Of a stretch of 21,075 nucleotides of DNA, positions 9,461 to 19,900 are shown piece after piece. Each line of letters starts with the position of its first letter. Position 1 is the first letter of the stretch. This DNA comes from Acanthamoeba lenticulata. Lineage: Eukaryota > Discosea > Longamoebia > Acanthamoebidae. The stretch is taken from NCBI GenBank assembly GCA_002179805.1, contig NAVB01001421.1, positions 1 to 21,075 of the forward strand, written 5' to 3'. The translations under genes and the position numbers were made by a program. The notes beneath the pieces were generated by a model, which made no database searches, was not told the DNA's origin, and saw only the letters and a list, made by a program, of their open reading frames with translations.

Positions 9461-9589
9461 GGTCCTGCGAGCAGACGACTGCATTGGCTGAAGCCAAAGA
9501 AGTGGCCAGACGTAGCTGCAGTCGATGTTTGGCAGACCACGAGGACTGGGCGGCTCCCTCCGTGTGGGGCTTGTGCACTTTTAACCCCC

Positions 9590-9595
9590 AATAAA
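9590..9595 (+). terminator. Polyadenylation signal AATAAA of the 8667 gene
   Basis: An exact AATAAA lies 130 bases after the stop codon at 9458-9460, in the sequence CCCCCAATAAAAGAGG. It is the only exact AATAAA in this gap. Confidence 0.6.
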
Positions 9596-9646
9596 AGAGG
9601 CCCATTTGCATGCTAATTAGTCATTCATTTTGGTGTTTTCCAAATC

Positions 9647-9685
9647 AATTCCAAGGAAGTGGTATGGAATTCCAAGGAAGTGGTA
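9647..9685 (+). repeat. Two-copy 21-bp direct tandem repeat before the first solenoid gene
   Basis: AATTCCAAGGAAGTGGTA occurs at 9647-9664 and again at 9668-9685, separated by TGG, so the unit is 21 bp. It lies 50-90 bp before the ATG at 9734, in the presumed promoter or leader. It is a perfect recent duplication or a doubled protein-binding site. Upstream at 9604-9611 is an ATTTGCAT octamer. The rest of 9596-9733 shows nothing else. Confidence 0.8.
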
Positions 9686-9733
9686 GTTCTGGGGTCGACA
9701 ACAGAGTTGCTGCAAAGATTTAGTTTGCAACAA

Positions 9734-12700
9734 ATGGCAACAAGAGAACACCGAGCTTGGTCTTTTTGGAGCATGTTGACTGCCACAGCGCCGTGGTGGC
9801 GTGATTTAAAGGAAGAGCAAGAGACGTTTGTGCCCTGGTGGCAACGCCGGTCCGCCTCCAGGCCTGCTCCTCTGTTTCCACATACCACAACCGAGACACC
9901 AACGGACCTCCTGCCTGGCTCGAGTGCTGAGGGATTGCAAATGTTCGTTCTTTTCAGCCTGCGGAGGCTAGCTGAGGCCCTTTCTTCGGTCGAGTTACTC
10001 GAACCACCCTGGCCAGAACGGTCAGTTGTGCCGCCAGATGAGTATGAAGAACTGGTGCTGCGCCATACCTGCTTGCCCATCGTGCTTGGTGAGCGTTCTT
10101 CCTCTCTCCCTTCCAGTCCACACTGGGACCACGCACCTGACCTCCGCAAGCCTGCTGGCACAACAGAGGGCATCGAGTTGGCGTTCTGCATCCTGGGCCC
10201 TGCTGAAGCCAAGGCACGCCTGGCCAACCTGCTGGCAGCCTATGAGGAGCCAATGAAGGACAAGATTGTCCATGAACTCATTCAGCGTCACCACGAAACC
10301 ATTCTACGCATATACGAGCCGTTAGTCGATGAACAGCCTGACATAAAAATGCTTTCTGCCGTACGGCTACTCCCTCTTTTGTTTCAAAAAGAATCAAGTC
10401 AACTCATGATGATGGTCTAAACGTGGTTCAGTCGCTGGTGGCGCTTATGCGCAAGGAAAAGAGCCCCTCTGTGCGCCTCACCATTTATGAACACCTCTTA
10501 CTCTTTGCGTCCAATACAACTTTCAATAATCCGTATGACATCTCCACCGAGCTGTTGGACTTGATACTTGAAGATCTTGAAGAGGTAGGATTTTACCCTC
10601 AGCATCATCACAATTATCGTCACCCTGCTTGTTCACATGGTAAAGCACAACACCACCACAGGAGACAGATCAACGCATCACAAAGGCTGCCACTCGCCTC
10701 TTGGGTCACCTGACCACGCAACCATCAACAGAAAGGCTGGCGAAAGCCTTGGCGGAGAACATCAAGCGCAGGCCCAGCCCGAGAAGCCTCCACGCTCTGG
10801 CGACCGACTGGATAGGCCGGCACCATGACTTCTTTGATAAATGTCATTTGGACAGCCTGCCACAGGAGCTTCGCGATCAGGTGGCCATTGCGCATCGCCG
10901 TGGTACGGCCTTTTTCATGGGCTAAGGCTTGTCTTGGGCTCACACACAACATAGAGCTGAGGTTGCGCAAGGGCGAGGACGTCCAATCCCAGACTCTGCG
11001 GAAGGACATCAAGCACTGCATTCGAATGTGGCTAACGCCCAGACGCTGGTGGGACGACCCAGTCTCATCGCTAGCCCAGAGCCTGTTGTCACACGCAGCC
11101 ACATGCTTGTCGCCTGACCAGCCCTGGGCCATTAGGTTTATGATCTCCCATGAATCCTGGACCGCGCCATGCTCTGGATTGCTCTCTTTTCCTGTTCACA
11201 ATACGTTTATACAGGGAGAGTGGGCTCTACCTCTGGGCTGCCGTGGGCCCGCACATGACAGACGTGCGCAATAGGCACATGCTCGAGGAGCAGATGCCCC
11301 GGCTCCAGTACGCGCTGGATGACCCGGAGGTGCGATCTTGGACCCGCAAAACCTTGAAAAAACGCATCACCAGCGCTGACAGTGCTGTTTGGTTGGCTGT
11401 CGTCGCTTCACAGCCACAAGTGCGCATGACCGCTCTGCACGTGTTCAAGTGGGCCTTTCGCTACACGCATGATGGCCATGCCACCGCGTTCCAGTTGCTG
11501 CGTTCCGCTCGCGGCCAAGGTGTGAACGTCAAGGCACGTGTGCGCGCCTTGGCCTGCGTGCTGAAGCTGGTCGACCGCGTTCGCGAAGGAACCGAGTTGG
11601 ACCTGATGGCCGAGGTGGCTCGGATGGGTGAGCATCTGGAGCCTAAGCAACAACTGGACGAGAGGCTCTGGGCTAGGCAGTGTGACATCGTTCAAAAGTG
11701 GTTCATGGTCTGGCCTGGTGCGTGGATCGATTGCTCAATCAGTCATCATACCTAATACTTTGGGGAGAGTGCATGCAGACAGCGAGGGCGGTCTCAAGAT
11801 GGTGGTGCCACTGGTAGAGCAACAGCTCAAGCTGGCGTGCGATGATCTTTCTTGCGCCCCGTTTGTTGTGCGTGATGTGTCCTCCTTCCTCCAGCAGCTC
11901 CTTAAAAGTGCACCCTTTTCTCCATGTCTTTTGTCTGTTTCACCCAGCGACAGGCAAGTTGACCATGACGATGGAATGGCAGGCGACGTGTTGCGTGACA
12001 GCTTCAAGCTCCACGCAAGGCCTCTGCTCGCTCCACTGGCCAAGCTGCTGCAGAGCTGCATCTCAAGCCCCACGCCAATCGCTCGCAGTCTTGCATTCGA
12101 CCTTGTGCGGCTGGTCCTTCTCTTGGAGAAGCACGAGGTCGAGGTGGTGGGTCCGCACCATATCTCGCCCGCGGTCCTTTTTCACACTGCCATGCGCGTA
12201 GCGGCCAACAGGCAACAGGCTGACGGCCAGCTTGCTGCGAAGGCAATGGTGTTGGTCGTTTCTCGCTTCACTGATGCTCTGCCTCCATTCGAGCTGGCTT
12301 GTGGCATGGAGCTCATGGCGCATCGCAAGTTGGACACTTTAAGTCTGTGGAACACGATGTCGCTGTTTGGTTTGGCTCCCTCCCTCTTGTCATTTCCCGC
12401 CTGTTTGTGATTGTTGTTGTTCTTGTTGACGTTGGGTAATGTATGTTTGCGTCTGCTGGCGTGCGTGCAGGTCTGGTGGCCATCCGCGTGCCGTCCGCCA
12501 TCAGGCCGGCTCTGGTGACCGCCCTCACACGTCGTCTTGCCGAACTGAGAGTGCCGCTGGTCACCGCGGCAGTGCGCTCGCTGCTGCAGTTGGGGCGCCA
12601 CTTTGCCGAGGCGGTCGATCGACGAGCCGCCTGTTGCCTGCTCTGCCCGCAAGAGGCCAAAGAGACGGCCAGAGTCGAGTGGGTGCTGCGCGCAAGTGAG

Positions 12701-13096
12701 GGCGCGTCCAGTCGTCGCGAGGAGGTGGTGGGCTTGGCCCGGCTCATCTTGCGTGTCGCGCCGGAGAGTTCGCCTACGGCGTCGTTGCGGCTGCTGTTCG
12801 ACTTGCTGCTCTTCAACACGGAGCGCCATCCCGCCATCAAGCATCCGCCGCAGGAGGACGACAACGAGTGCCAAGAGGTCGTCGGCCTAGCGTTGCGCGC
12901 GCTGATGGCCAACCTGGGCCCAGACGCGCGTGAGCGTCTCAAGGCCGTGACGGCCGCAGCACCGTCAGTCCTGAGTGACTTCTCCGAGCGGCAGGTGGAG
13001 CTGGTCGCGACCTCTCTGGCACGGGCGCTGGCAGGTAGCAGCGAACAACTCCGCAGCCGCTTGGTGGTGTTCTTTTTAAAACAAGCCACGTGCTAA
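9734..13096 (+). CDS. Tandem paralogue A: probable alpha-solenoid (HEAT-like) protein, ten exons
   Basis: Exons: 9734-10088, 10167-10360, 10432-10584, 10662-10902, 10955-11135, 11215-11329, 11414-11717, 11779-11907, 11959-12369, 12471-13096 (about 902 residues). I do not recognise the family. The protein is almost wholly short amphipathic helices in repeated pairs, for example KARLANLLAAYEEPMKDKI, VRMTALHVFKWAF and ARSLAFDLVRLVLLLEKHEV, which suggests a HEAT/armadillo-type solenoid and so a protein-binding scaffold; this is inference. The model is supported by paralogue B: all nine introns fall at the same places with phases 1,0,0,1,2,0,1,1,1. Introns 1, 6 and 8 (78, 84 and 51 bp) are multiples of three without stops, so their retention would still give protein. 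The eighth acceptor could instead be at 11982 (75-bp intron). The start ATG follows TTTGCAACAA; the open frame extends upstream to 9659 but has no earlier ATG. Confidence 0.75.
11993..12060 (+). repeat. 68-nt patch nearly identical to paralogue B (15713-15780)
   Basis: Both copies encode RDSFKLHARPLLAPLAKLLQ plus SC and differ at a single base (A at 12035, G at 15755). Sequence on both sides diverges abruptly. Listed as a repeat because silent sites are also the same, unlike most of the two genes. Confidence 0.9.
12417..12748 (+). repeat. 332-nt near-identical block shared with paralogue B (16113-16444)
   Basis: The block has a constant offset of 3696 bases and only eight mismatches that I can count, seven of them in the last 103 bases. 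Bases 12446-12645 are identical to 16142-16341. It covers the last 54 bases of intron 9 and the first 278 bases of exon 10, so non-coding and silent positions are both matched. Beyond it the genes diverge sharply. Confidence 0.9.
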
Positions 13097-13301
13097 CAAA
13101 AACAAAAAGATTGAAAAAAAACCTCGTTCATCATGCTAGTCGCCGCTCATTATTTTTATATTTTGTTATTAGTCTCTTTAAAATCTATGAATTTATGCAA
13201 GAAGCAACGAGTATGTTCTCCAGACCTGCAGAATTGAAAATAGCGGAAAAAAGATTAATAACTATTTACTCTAAATGAAAAGTTGGCGGCAGAGAAGATT
13301 G
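13097..13301. other. AT-rich spacer between the two solenoid paralogues
   Basis: This gap of about 205 bp begins with A-rich runs right after the stop codon, then TTATTTTTATATTTTGTTATT, and ends A-rich before the next ATG. No exact AATAAA, TATA box with clear spacing or other gene signal stands out. It must hold the 3' end of copy A and the promoter of copy B, so both are very compact. Confidence 0.6.
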
Positions 13302-16300
13302 ATGTCAACAACGAAGGAACACTTGCAAGCGTGGTCTCTTTGGAACTCGTTGACAGCCACAGCTCCGTGGTGGCATGATTTACCTGCACCACTGAGCGAA
13401 GAAGAACAACAAGAGTTGTGGCGCCAGGCCTCTGGCCCTGCTGCTCTACTACCACTCCCCAGTACGGGCACACGAACCGATGGGCCAACTGGTCCTCTGC
13501 CTCGCTCATGCGCTGAAGGTTTGCGGATGTTTGTTTTTACCACCCTCCGGTGCCTGGCCAAGTCGCTGGAAAGGCTGGCAGAAGAAGAGCAGTTGCAGGA
13601 AGAACGGCCAGTTGTGCCGCCGGACGAGTATGAAGCGCTGGTGCTGCGCCATGCCTGCTTGTCCATCGTGCTTGGTGCTCTTTCCTCTTCTCTTTCAGCT
13701 TCACCAGTCCAAGCTGTGCCCCGCGAAAACTGACGTTATGTGCCTGCTCAACAGAGGGCGTCCAGTTCGCAGGACGCATCCTGGGCCCTGCCCAGGCCAA
13801 GGCACGCCTGGCCAACCTGCTGGAAGCCTACGAGGAGCCGATGAAGGACAAGGTCGTCCATAATCTCATTCAACGCCAGCTACAACCAGCTGTGTGCTTT
13901 CCTGCTGCCTTCTCCCTCCTTTTCCTGCATCATTTTTACGATTTTCTCAAAACTTGTTCTCATCATCAATGCTCCACACCAACAGATGGTGATGGCGCTG
14001 GTGCACAAGGAACGCAGCTCCGCCGTGCGCCTGAGCGTTTATGAATATTTCCATTCATTCGACGATAAGGACGATCTGTTCGAGATCTTTGACGAGCTGC
14101 CGGACTTTATCCTCCAAGACCTTGAAGAGGTAGGATTGCATCACCATCACCATCACCATCGATTGCCCGCTTGTCATACGGCATAACAATCCATGTGTAC
14201 ACACAACAGGGCACGGATCAACGTATTGCAATCGCTGCCACTGCCCTCTTGGGTTCCCTGTGCCAAGCACAACCGACGCAACTTTGGCCGATGGAAAGGC
14301 TGGCCAAGGCCTTGGTGGAAAACATCAAGCGCAGGCCCGGCCCGAGAAGTCTCCACGCTCTGGTGGCCGACTGGGTAGGCCAGCACCGCGGCCTCTTTGA
14401 TACGCATCATGTGGACAGTCTGCCGCAGGAGCTTCGCGATCAAGTGGCCATTGCGCATCGCCGTGGTACCAGCTTCTGTACTTTGCCGTGCTCGTACTCA
14501 CACACACGCACACGCACACATGCACGCCAACGCTCAGCCCTGCGATCAAGGAAGGGTAGACGCGGAGTTGTGGTCCAACACAAGACCTTGCGGCAGGCCA
14601 CCAAGCACTGCATTCGTGCGTGGCTTGCAAAGGCCTGCCCGGAGGAGCAACGAAGCAAACGCCCTTTCAACTTACTGGCCCAGAACCTGGCGTCGCACGC
14701 AGCCACGAGCTTGTCGCCTGACCAGCCTTGGACCACCAGGTTCGCCCTGGTGACCTTCGTTTGTGGTGATGGCCCGCTCTATGTGACGTCACAACGTAAC
14801 AACCCAAACCAGGGAAAGTGGGCTCTATTTGTGGGCTGTCATGGCTCCTCACGCTCACGCGAGAACACTCCCCACGATGGCCAATAACATCCTCGAGGAA
14901 CAGCTGCCCTTGCTCCACAACGCGCTTGATGACCCCGAGGTGGGTGGGCCTTCTTCCCTCGCCCCTCCTTATATATAGGCCTTGGAGACCATCGCTCATC
15001 GTTCCGTGGTTGGCTGTCCAGGCCCTCGTGCGCACGACAGCCTTGTACGCGTTGAAGTGGGCCATTCAAGACGTGCATGACCTCGGTGTGATGTTTCACT
15101 TGTTGCACACAAAAGTCACCGCCAAGATCCGCCTGCATGAGCCTCGTGTGGCGCTTCAGCTGTTGCGCGTAGCTCGCTACCAAGGCATTAGCGTCAAGGC
15201 CTGCGTGCACGCCTTGACCAGTGGGCAGAAGCTGGTTCAGGCGGAAGTGGCACTGGAATGGCTGGCCGGGGTGGTCAACGTGGGCGAGCACCTGGCGCAC
15301 AGGGATCAACTCGACAAGAAACTTCGGGCAACTCAGTTTGACATCGTTCGTGAGTGGTTCAAGGCCTCGTGGTCCGGTGCGTGGCTTGCTTCGAGTCTTG
15401 CTCTTTGGGTTCGGTCCCGTTCAGGTTTTGGGTTGCGTGCAGACAGCAGCCGCGCTGTTGCGTTGGTGGTGTCACTGCTGGCGAAACAGCTCGAGCTGGC
15501 GTGCAGTGATCTGGCTCAGGCCACGTTGGTTGTCCACGATGTGCTCGCTCTCCTCAAGAAGTTTTTTCTTGAAGATAGTACGTGACCAAAAAGCGTTTTT
15601 TCATATTACTATTAAATATAATATTTTATTTTTAAATGACATTTTAATATAATTAAAAAAACAAAATGGATGGAATTGCAGAGTACGGGGGCCTGCTCTC
15701 TCTTGAATTGAGGCGTGACAGCTTCAAGCTCCACGCAAGGCCTCTGCTCGCTCCGCTGGCCAAGCTGCTGCAGAGCTGCACACGCATCATGTCTAAAGAG
15801 AGCAGGCTTGCAGCCGACCTTGTGCGGCTGGTCCTTCTCTTGGAGCGGCGCGAGGTCGAGGCAGTGGGCCCATACCACATTCCGCCTGCGATTCTTTTCC
15901 ACACTGCTGTGCGTGTCAAGGCCAACGATGACCGCCTCGGTCTAGAGGCGATTATGTTGGTTGTAGCGCGCTTCGCCGACGCCGTGAGTCCCGCCAAGCT
16001 GACTCACGTCCTGGAGCTCATGGCGCAGCGCGACATGAAGAACAAAGACAGTTTATGCGACGCCCTGTCGCTGTTCGGTTCGGCTCCCTCTCCTTCCCGC
16101 TGTATGTTGTGATTGTTCTTGTTGACGTTGGGTAATGTATTTTTGCGTCTGCTGGCGTGCGTGCAGGTCTGGTGGCCATCCGCGTGCCGTCCGCCATCAG
16201 GCCGGCTCTGGTGACCGCCCTCACACGTCGTCTTGCCGAACTGAGAGTGCCGCTGGTCACCGCGGCAGTGCGCTCGCTGCTGCAGTTGGGGCGCCACTTT

Positions 16301-16810
16301 GCCGAGGCGGTCGATCGACGAGCCGCCTGTTGCCTGCTCTGGCCACAAGAGGCCGACGTGACGTCCAGAGTCGAGTGGGTGCTGCGCGCAAGTGAGGGCG
16401 CGTCCAGTCGTCGCGAGGAGGTGATGGGCTTGGCCCGGCTCATCCTTCAATTCGTACAGGAGGAACACGCCCCAGATTTCACTCCTGTGCCGCTCCTGTT
16501 TAGCTTGCTGCTCTTCAGCACGGAGCGCCATCCCGCCATCAAACATCCGCTGCAGGAGGACGACAACGAATGTCAAGAGGTAGTCGATCAAGCAGTGCGG
16601 GTGCTCATGCGCCACATGGGCACACGCGCATGCGCGCTGGTCAAGGACATGGCACCCCCATCTCCGGGCCCTTCGACGACCATCCAATTGGAGCTGATCC
16701 TTACAACTCTCAATCGGGCTCTGGCGCCAGGCACGGGCTGTGGGATCAGCCCGCATGAAGTGGCTGACTTGATGGCCTCCTTACGCCAACGTCCGGTCAG
16801 TGGCCCATAA
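13302..16810 (+). CDS. Tandem paralogue B: probable alpha-solenoid (HEAT-like) protein, ten exons
   Basis: Exons: 13302-13674, 13755-13891, 13986-14129, 14210-14465, 14538-14739, 14813-14939, 15022-15376, 15443-15577, 15682-16077, 16167-16810 (about 922 residues). An in-frame ATG at 13275 would add nine residues; 13302 (MSTTKEHLQAWSLW) was chosen because it aligns with the start of copy A (MATREHRAWSFW). Shared blocks with A include TATAPWW, VVPPDEYE, EAYEEPMKDK, RLAKAL-ENIKRRP, DSLPQELRDQVAIAHRR, ESGLYLWA, SPDQPW and RDSFKLHARPLLAPLAKLL. All nine introns match A in position and phase. Copy B has extra coding sequence at about 15086-15145 and a different C-terminus after about 16445. Intron 8 (15578-15681) has a strongly AT-rich core that A lacks, and intron 5 has a TGACGTCA site. 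The function is unknown; a scaffold role is inferred from the helical-repeat look only. Confidence 0.75.
14139..14160 (+). repeat. (CATCAC)n microsatellite in paralogue B intron 3
   Basis: CATCAC/CATCACC units repeat over 22 bases just after the donor site of intron 3 (14130-14209). Read in frame it would encode a His run, but it sits inside the spliced intron. Copy A has a degenerate CATCATCACAATTATCGTCAC at the matching place. Confidence 0.8.
14498..14526 (+). repeat. CA-rich microsatellite in paralogue B intron 4
   Basis: A CACACACACGCACACGCACACA tract lies in intron 4 (14466-14537), between donor and acceptor. The matching intron of copy A is only 52 bp and has just a short CACACACAAC, so the tract has grown or shrunk since duplication. 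Confidence 0.8.
14784..14791. promoter_or_regulatory. TGACGTCA (CRE-type palindrome) in paralogue B intron 5
   Basis: An exact TGACGTCA palindrome, the classical bZIP (CREB/ATF) site, lies inside intron 5 (14740-14812). Whether it binds anything here is unknown. Confidence 0.3.
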
Positions 16811-16908
16811 TTATGATAAATTATCATTATTTTTATTTACTTGTATATTTTTGAAGCTTTAACGTTTTTCTTTCTCGGAGAAATTATTTATTAAAATTGC
16901 GTGACGCA
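16811..16908. terminator. Compact convergent 3' region: 15-bp palindrome and minus-strand AATAAA
   Basis: Only 98 bp separate the stop of paralogue B (plus) from the stop of TRAPPC11 (minus). The spacer is AT-rich. ATGATAA-A-TTATCAT at 16813-16827 is a perfect inverted repeat beginning three bases past the B stop. On the minus strand an AATAAA (plus-strand TTTATT, 16887-16892) lies 16 bases after the TRAPPC11 stop and is its likely polyadenylation signal. No exact AATAAA was seen for copy B, so the two transcripts probably overlap at their 3' ends. Confidence 0.5.
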
Positions 16909-19900
16909 TCACTCGACTGTGGTGAGGTGCTGCGCCAAAGAGGAAGACGATGTCGGGCCTGGCCGGATGAAGACGCAGCGGAGCGCGCGGGAGAGCGCGA
17001 TCGGGGCCTCGTAGCGCTTGGCCACGAGCACAAAGGCCGGTAGCGGCACGAAGCCCGAGCGCAGCGGCAGCAGCATGTGCTGCACCACTTGCGACGCGCG
17101 CGGCTGGATCATGAACCCGGTCTCCATCTCGCCGGCGTGGAAGAAGGCGGGCGCCTCGTCACCCTCGTGTTGCTGCTGCTTCACCATCCCGTTGCCGTCG
17201 TCGTCGTCAGCGGCGGCCTCGCGCACGGCGAGCGTCACAAACTGCGGCAGCGCCGTCAAGTTGCGCAGCTCGAGCACGCACGGCAACATGGCGCCGACTT
17301 CGCCCTCCGGCGGCACCACGAGCGTCGCGGCCAACGGCGCGCGCACGATGCGGAGCGGCGGCAGCCGCTCCTGGACGAGGACGGTCTTTTCCATCACGTC
17401 CGCGGACTGTTGCTCGTCAGCGTCAGCTTCAGCGTCGTCGGCGTTGTGGTCCCGCCGCGGTCGCCGGCGCCACCGGAGGGAGAAGGTGGCCAGCTGGACG
17501 TTGTCGCCCGTCACCGTCGGCGTGATGGCGTACCACACGCTGTAGCGCTGGCCCGACTCCATTACCGTGGCCGCAAAGGGCGTCGCCACGCAGCTGGCCA
17601 CCGGCATGTCGTTGTCCTGCTTGCCTGTCGTGCCCTGCATGCGTGTACGTGCGTGCGCGCGTGAGCTTTTGCGTGTTCGCCCAGACGACACAGGCACGAT
17701 CGTACGATGGCCAAGTGCGTGTGCTCGATGGCGAGCGAGTGGGGCGGAGTCGAGGTCATCTCCACCACGAGCCACACGGTCTCGTCCAGCGTCAGCGCCA
17801 CGGCCGGCGGCGGTGACGACGACGACGAGGTTCTGCGTGTGTCCAATTGCTGACGTCAGCTGCTGACGTCACACACACGTAAGCGGCGATTGGTGGACGC
17901 ACCCGTCATCGTCGACTGACATGTCCTCGACGAGGATCGTCGACGTGAGCTCGGCCGACGAGGCCAGCGCGATGGCCGGCGGGTGCAGCAGCGCCGCTGA
18001 CGACGGAGGGACGCCGCCGCGGGGCGACACGGCCATGGCCGATGGCGAGTTGGTCGGCGTGGCCAGTGTCGACGCCGACAGGTTTTGGGACGCGAGGAGC
18101 GACGACAGGTCGGCTGACTGCGACGGCGGCGCCCCGACGCCGCCATGATGGCTTGCCGTCAGCGGCAATGAGCCGAACGGAGGCGGCGCGCCGACGGTGG
18201 CGGTGGTAGACCGCGGCGACACGGATGACGATGCCGTCGAGACTGACAACGACGGCAAGGGCGACGATGAAGACGAAGACGATGACGACGACGAGGGCGA
18301 GATGGGCCGCATGTCGCGGGTGTAGAATTCAAAGTGGAGGTTGAACGGCCGCTGGATGACGATGGCGACCTGCTGCACGAGCCGCACGTCCTCGCCGCGG
18401 CTGGCCGTCCTGTAGGTCACCTGCAATTGACAAGGATGAGGATGAGGATGATGAGGATCGGATGCCGCTTACGGGCGAGTGGGTGAAGGGCGGCGCGTAC
18501 GGTGACGACCGCGTTCTTCTGGCCGGCGGCCGGGAAGTGGACGAAGACGACATGTCGGCTCGGCGCGCCTGGGGCCAAGTCTCGGAACGCGAGCTCGCCC
18601 AACTGGCACCATGATTGATGAAAATTAGAAAAATTAATTTTTAAAAAAGTTGATTTGAAATAATTTCTATAATAATACTAAGAATAAAAAATAAAAATAA
18701 AAATAAAAAGGCTGTGTTGCGTACAGGAGAGGAGGCGTCGGGGGCGGCGTAGAACTGCGGCTCCTCCTTGGATGCGCCGCTCGAAGCTGATCCAACGCAC
18801 ACGCGCTCGTGTTGGTACCAGATGCGTGATTAGAAAAATGAGGAACAGAGGACGCACCATTGCCAATGTGGAGGCGCAGCGAGCCGGTGGCGGGTTCGTC
18901 CTCCTGGTTCTCCACGCGGAGCTCCAGCTGGCATAATTCAAAAGAAAAAGAAAATATGATGGTTTGTTTAGACGATAGGGGCAAGCCTTGTCGCGGCATG
19001 GAGGGGAGGAGCACCTTGTAGAATTCGTTGACAAGAGCGGGTGGCTCGTGCACAACCTCCAGCGCGATCTTGGCCGGCAGCTCCCGGATCCTGATGAGGA
19101 TGGTGGCCGCCGCTCTCGGCGAGTTTGTGAGTCCGGAACCCGAGAAAGAAAGAGAGAGAGAGAAAGGCCTCGTACGAAATGGACGTCTGGGCCGGACTGC
19201 TTGGGCTGGATTCTGTTGACGCCTTTGCGCCTTCCTCCGACGCCGCCTGCTATTTTGATTTTGTCAATTTCGCGCCAAAATTAAATATAAAATGACATTT
19301 TGAATATTATTTTCAAAATAAAACAAAAGGCGTACCTCGCGCGGGAGGCGGGTGTCCCAGGAGAAGATGATGGCGTGGGGCGCGTGGCCGAGCTCGAGCA
19401 GGACGTGCGTGCAGTGAAGCTGTTGCGCAGCGGGCCCGGCGCGGAGGGCAAACCTGAAGCACCGCTCCATGCCGGGCTTGAAGAGGAGCCCCTCCCCGCC
19501 CTCTGGCTCCGCAGAGGCCGACGGGTCCTCCTCGCCTCCGGCCTCTCCTGCACGGCCTCGGTGGTCAGGACAAGCGGGCGAGCTGGAGAGCGGGCGAGCG
19601 GGCGGGCGGGACAAATACGCGCGACGTTGTAGGCGGGATCGCTAAAGTGCAGCCGGAGGGCGTCGAAGCGGATGGCCGAGGGGAAGCGCGCGCGCAGGCG
19701 GACCTCCACGTGCATGGCCTCGTGCACGAGGACTTCGCTCTCCACGAAATTGACCGAACACTCCAGTGCGCCCGCGAGTCAAGGCACCAACAAAACCAAA
19801 AAAAACACAAAAAAAGAGATAGAAAATAATAAAAACTAAAATAAAATAAAATCTTTGAAAATAGTAACAAAGAATGCGAGGAAGGCGGTGGAGGATATGA

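Noticed and set aside
9625..10227. Minus-strand 200-codon frame, with a similar one at 13271-13666
   Set aside because: Antisense of exon 1 of the two paralogues; Ser/Arg-rich composition and no codon logic of its own.
12182..13089. Long minus-strand open frames (230-258 codons) opposite the last exons of paralogue A, with similar ones opposite paralogue B at 16004-16756
   Set aside because: They are shadows of GC-rich coding sequence. Their resemblance between copies follows from the near-identical DNA block, and they run through the intron of the plus-strand genes.
14139..14160. Possible His-rich metal-binding coding tract
   Set aside because: It sits in intron 3 of paralogue B right after a donor site conserved with paralogue A, so it is not translated.
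14466..14537. Reading paralogue B straight through intron 4 (72 bp, no stop)
   Set aside because: Copy A has a stop and frame change at the same place, and splicing both gives aligned proteins (HRR then LRxRKG).
17018..17664. Plus-strand frames of 175 and 195 codons
   Set aside because: They lie opposite the last TRAPPC11 exon, whose minus-strand reading has clear family similarity.
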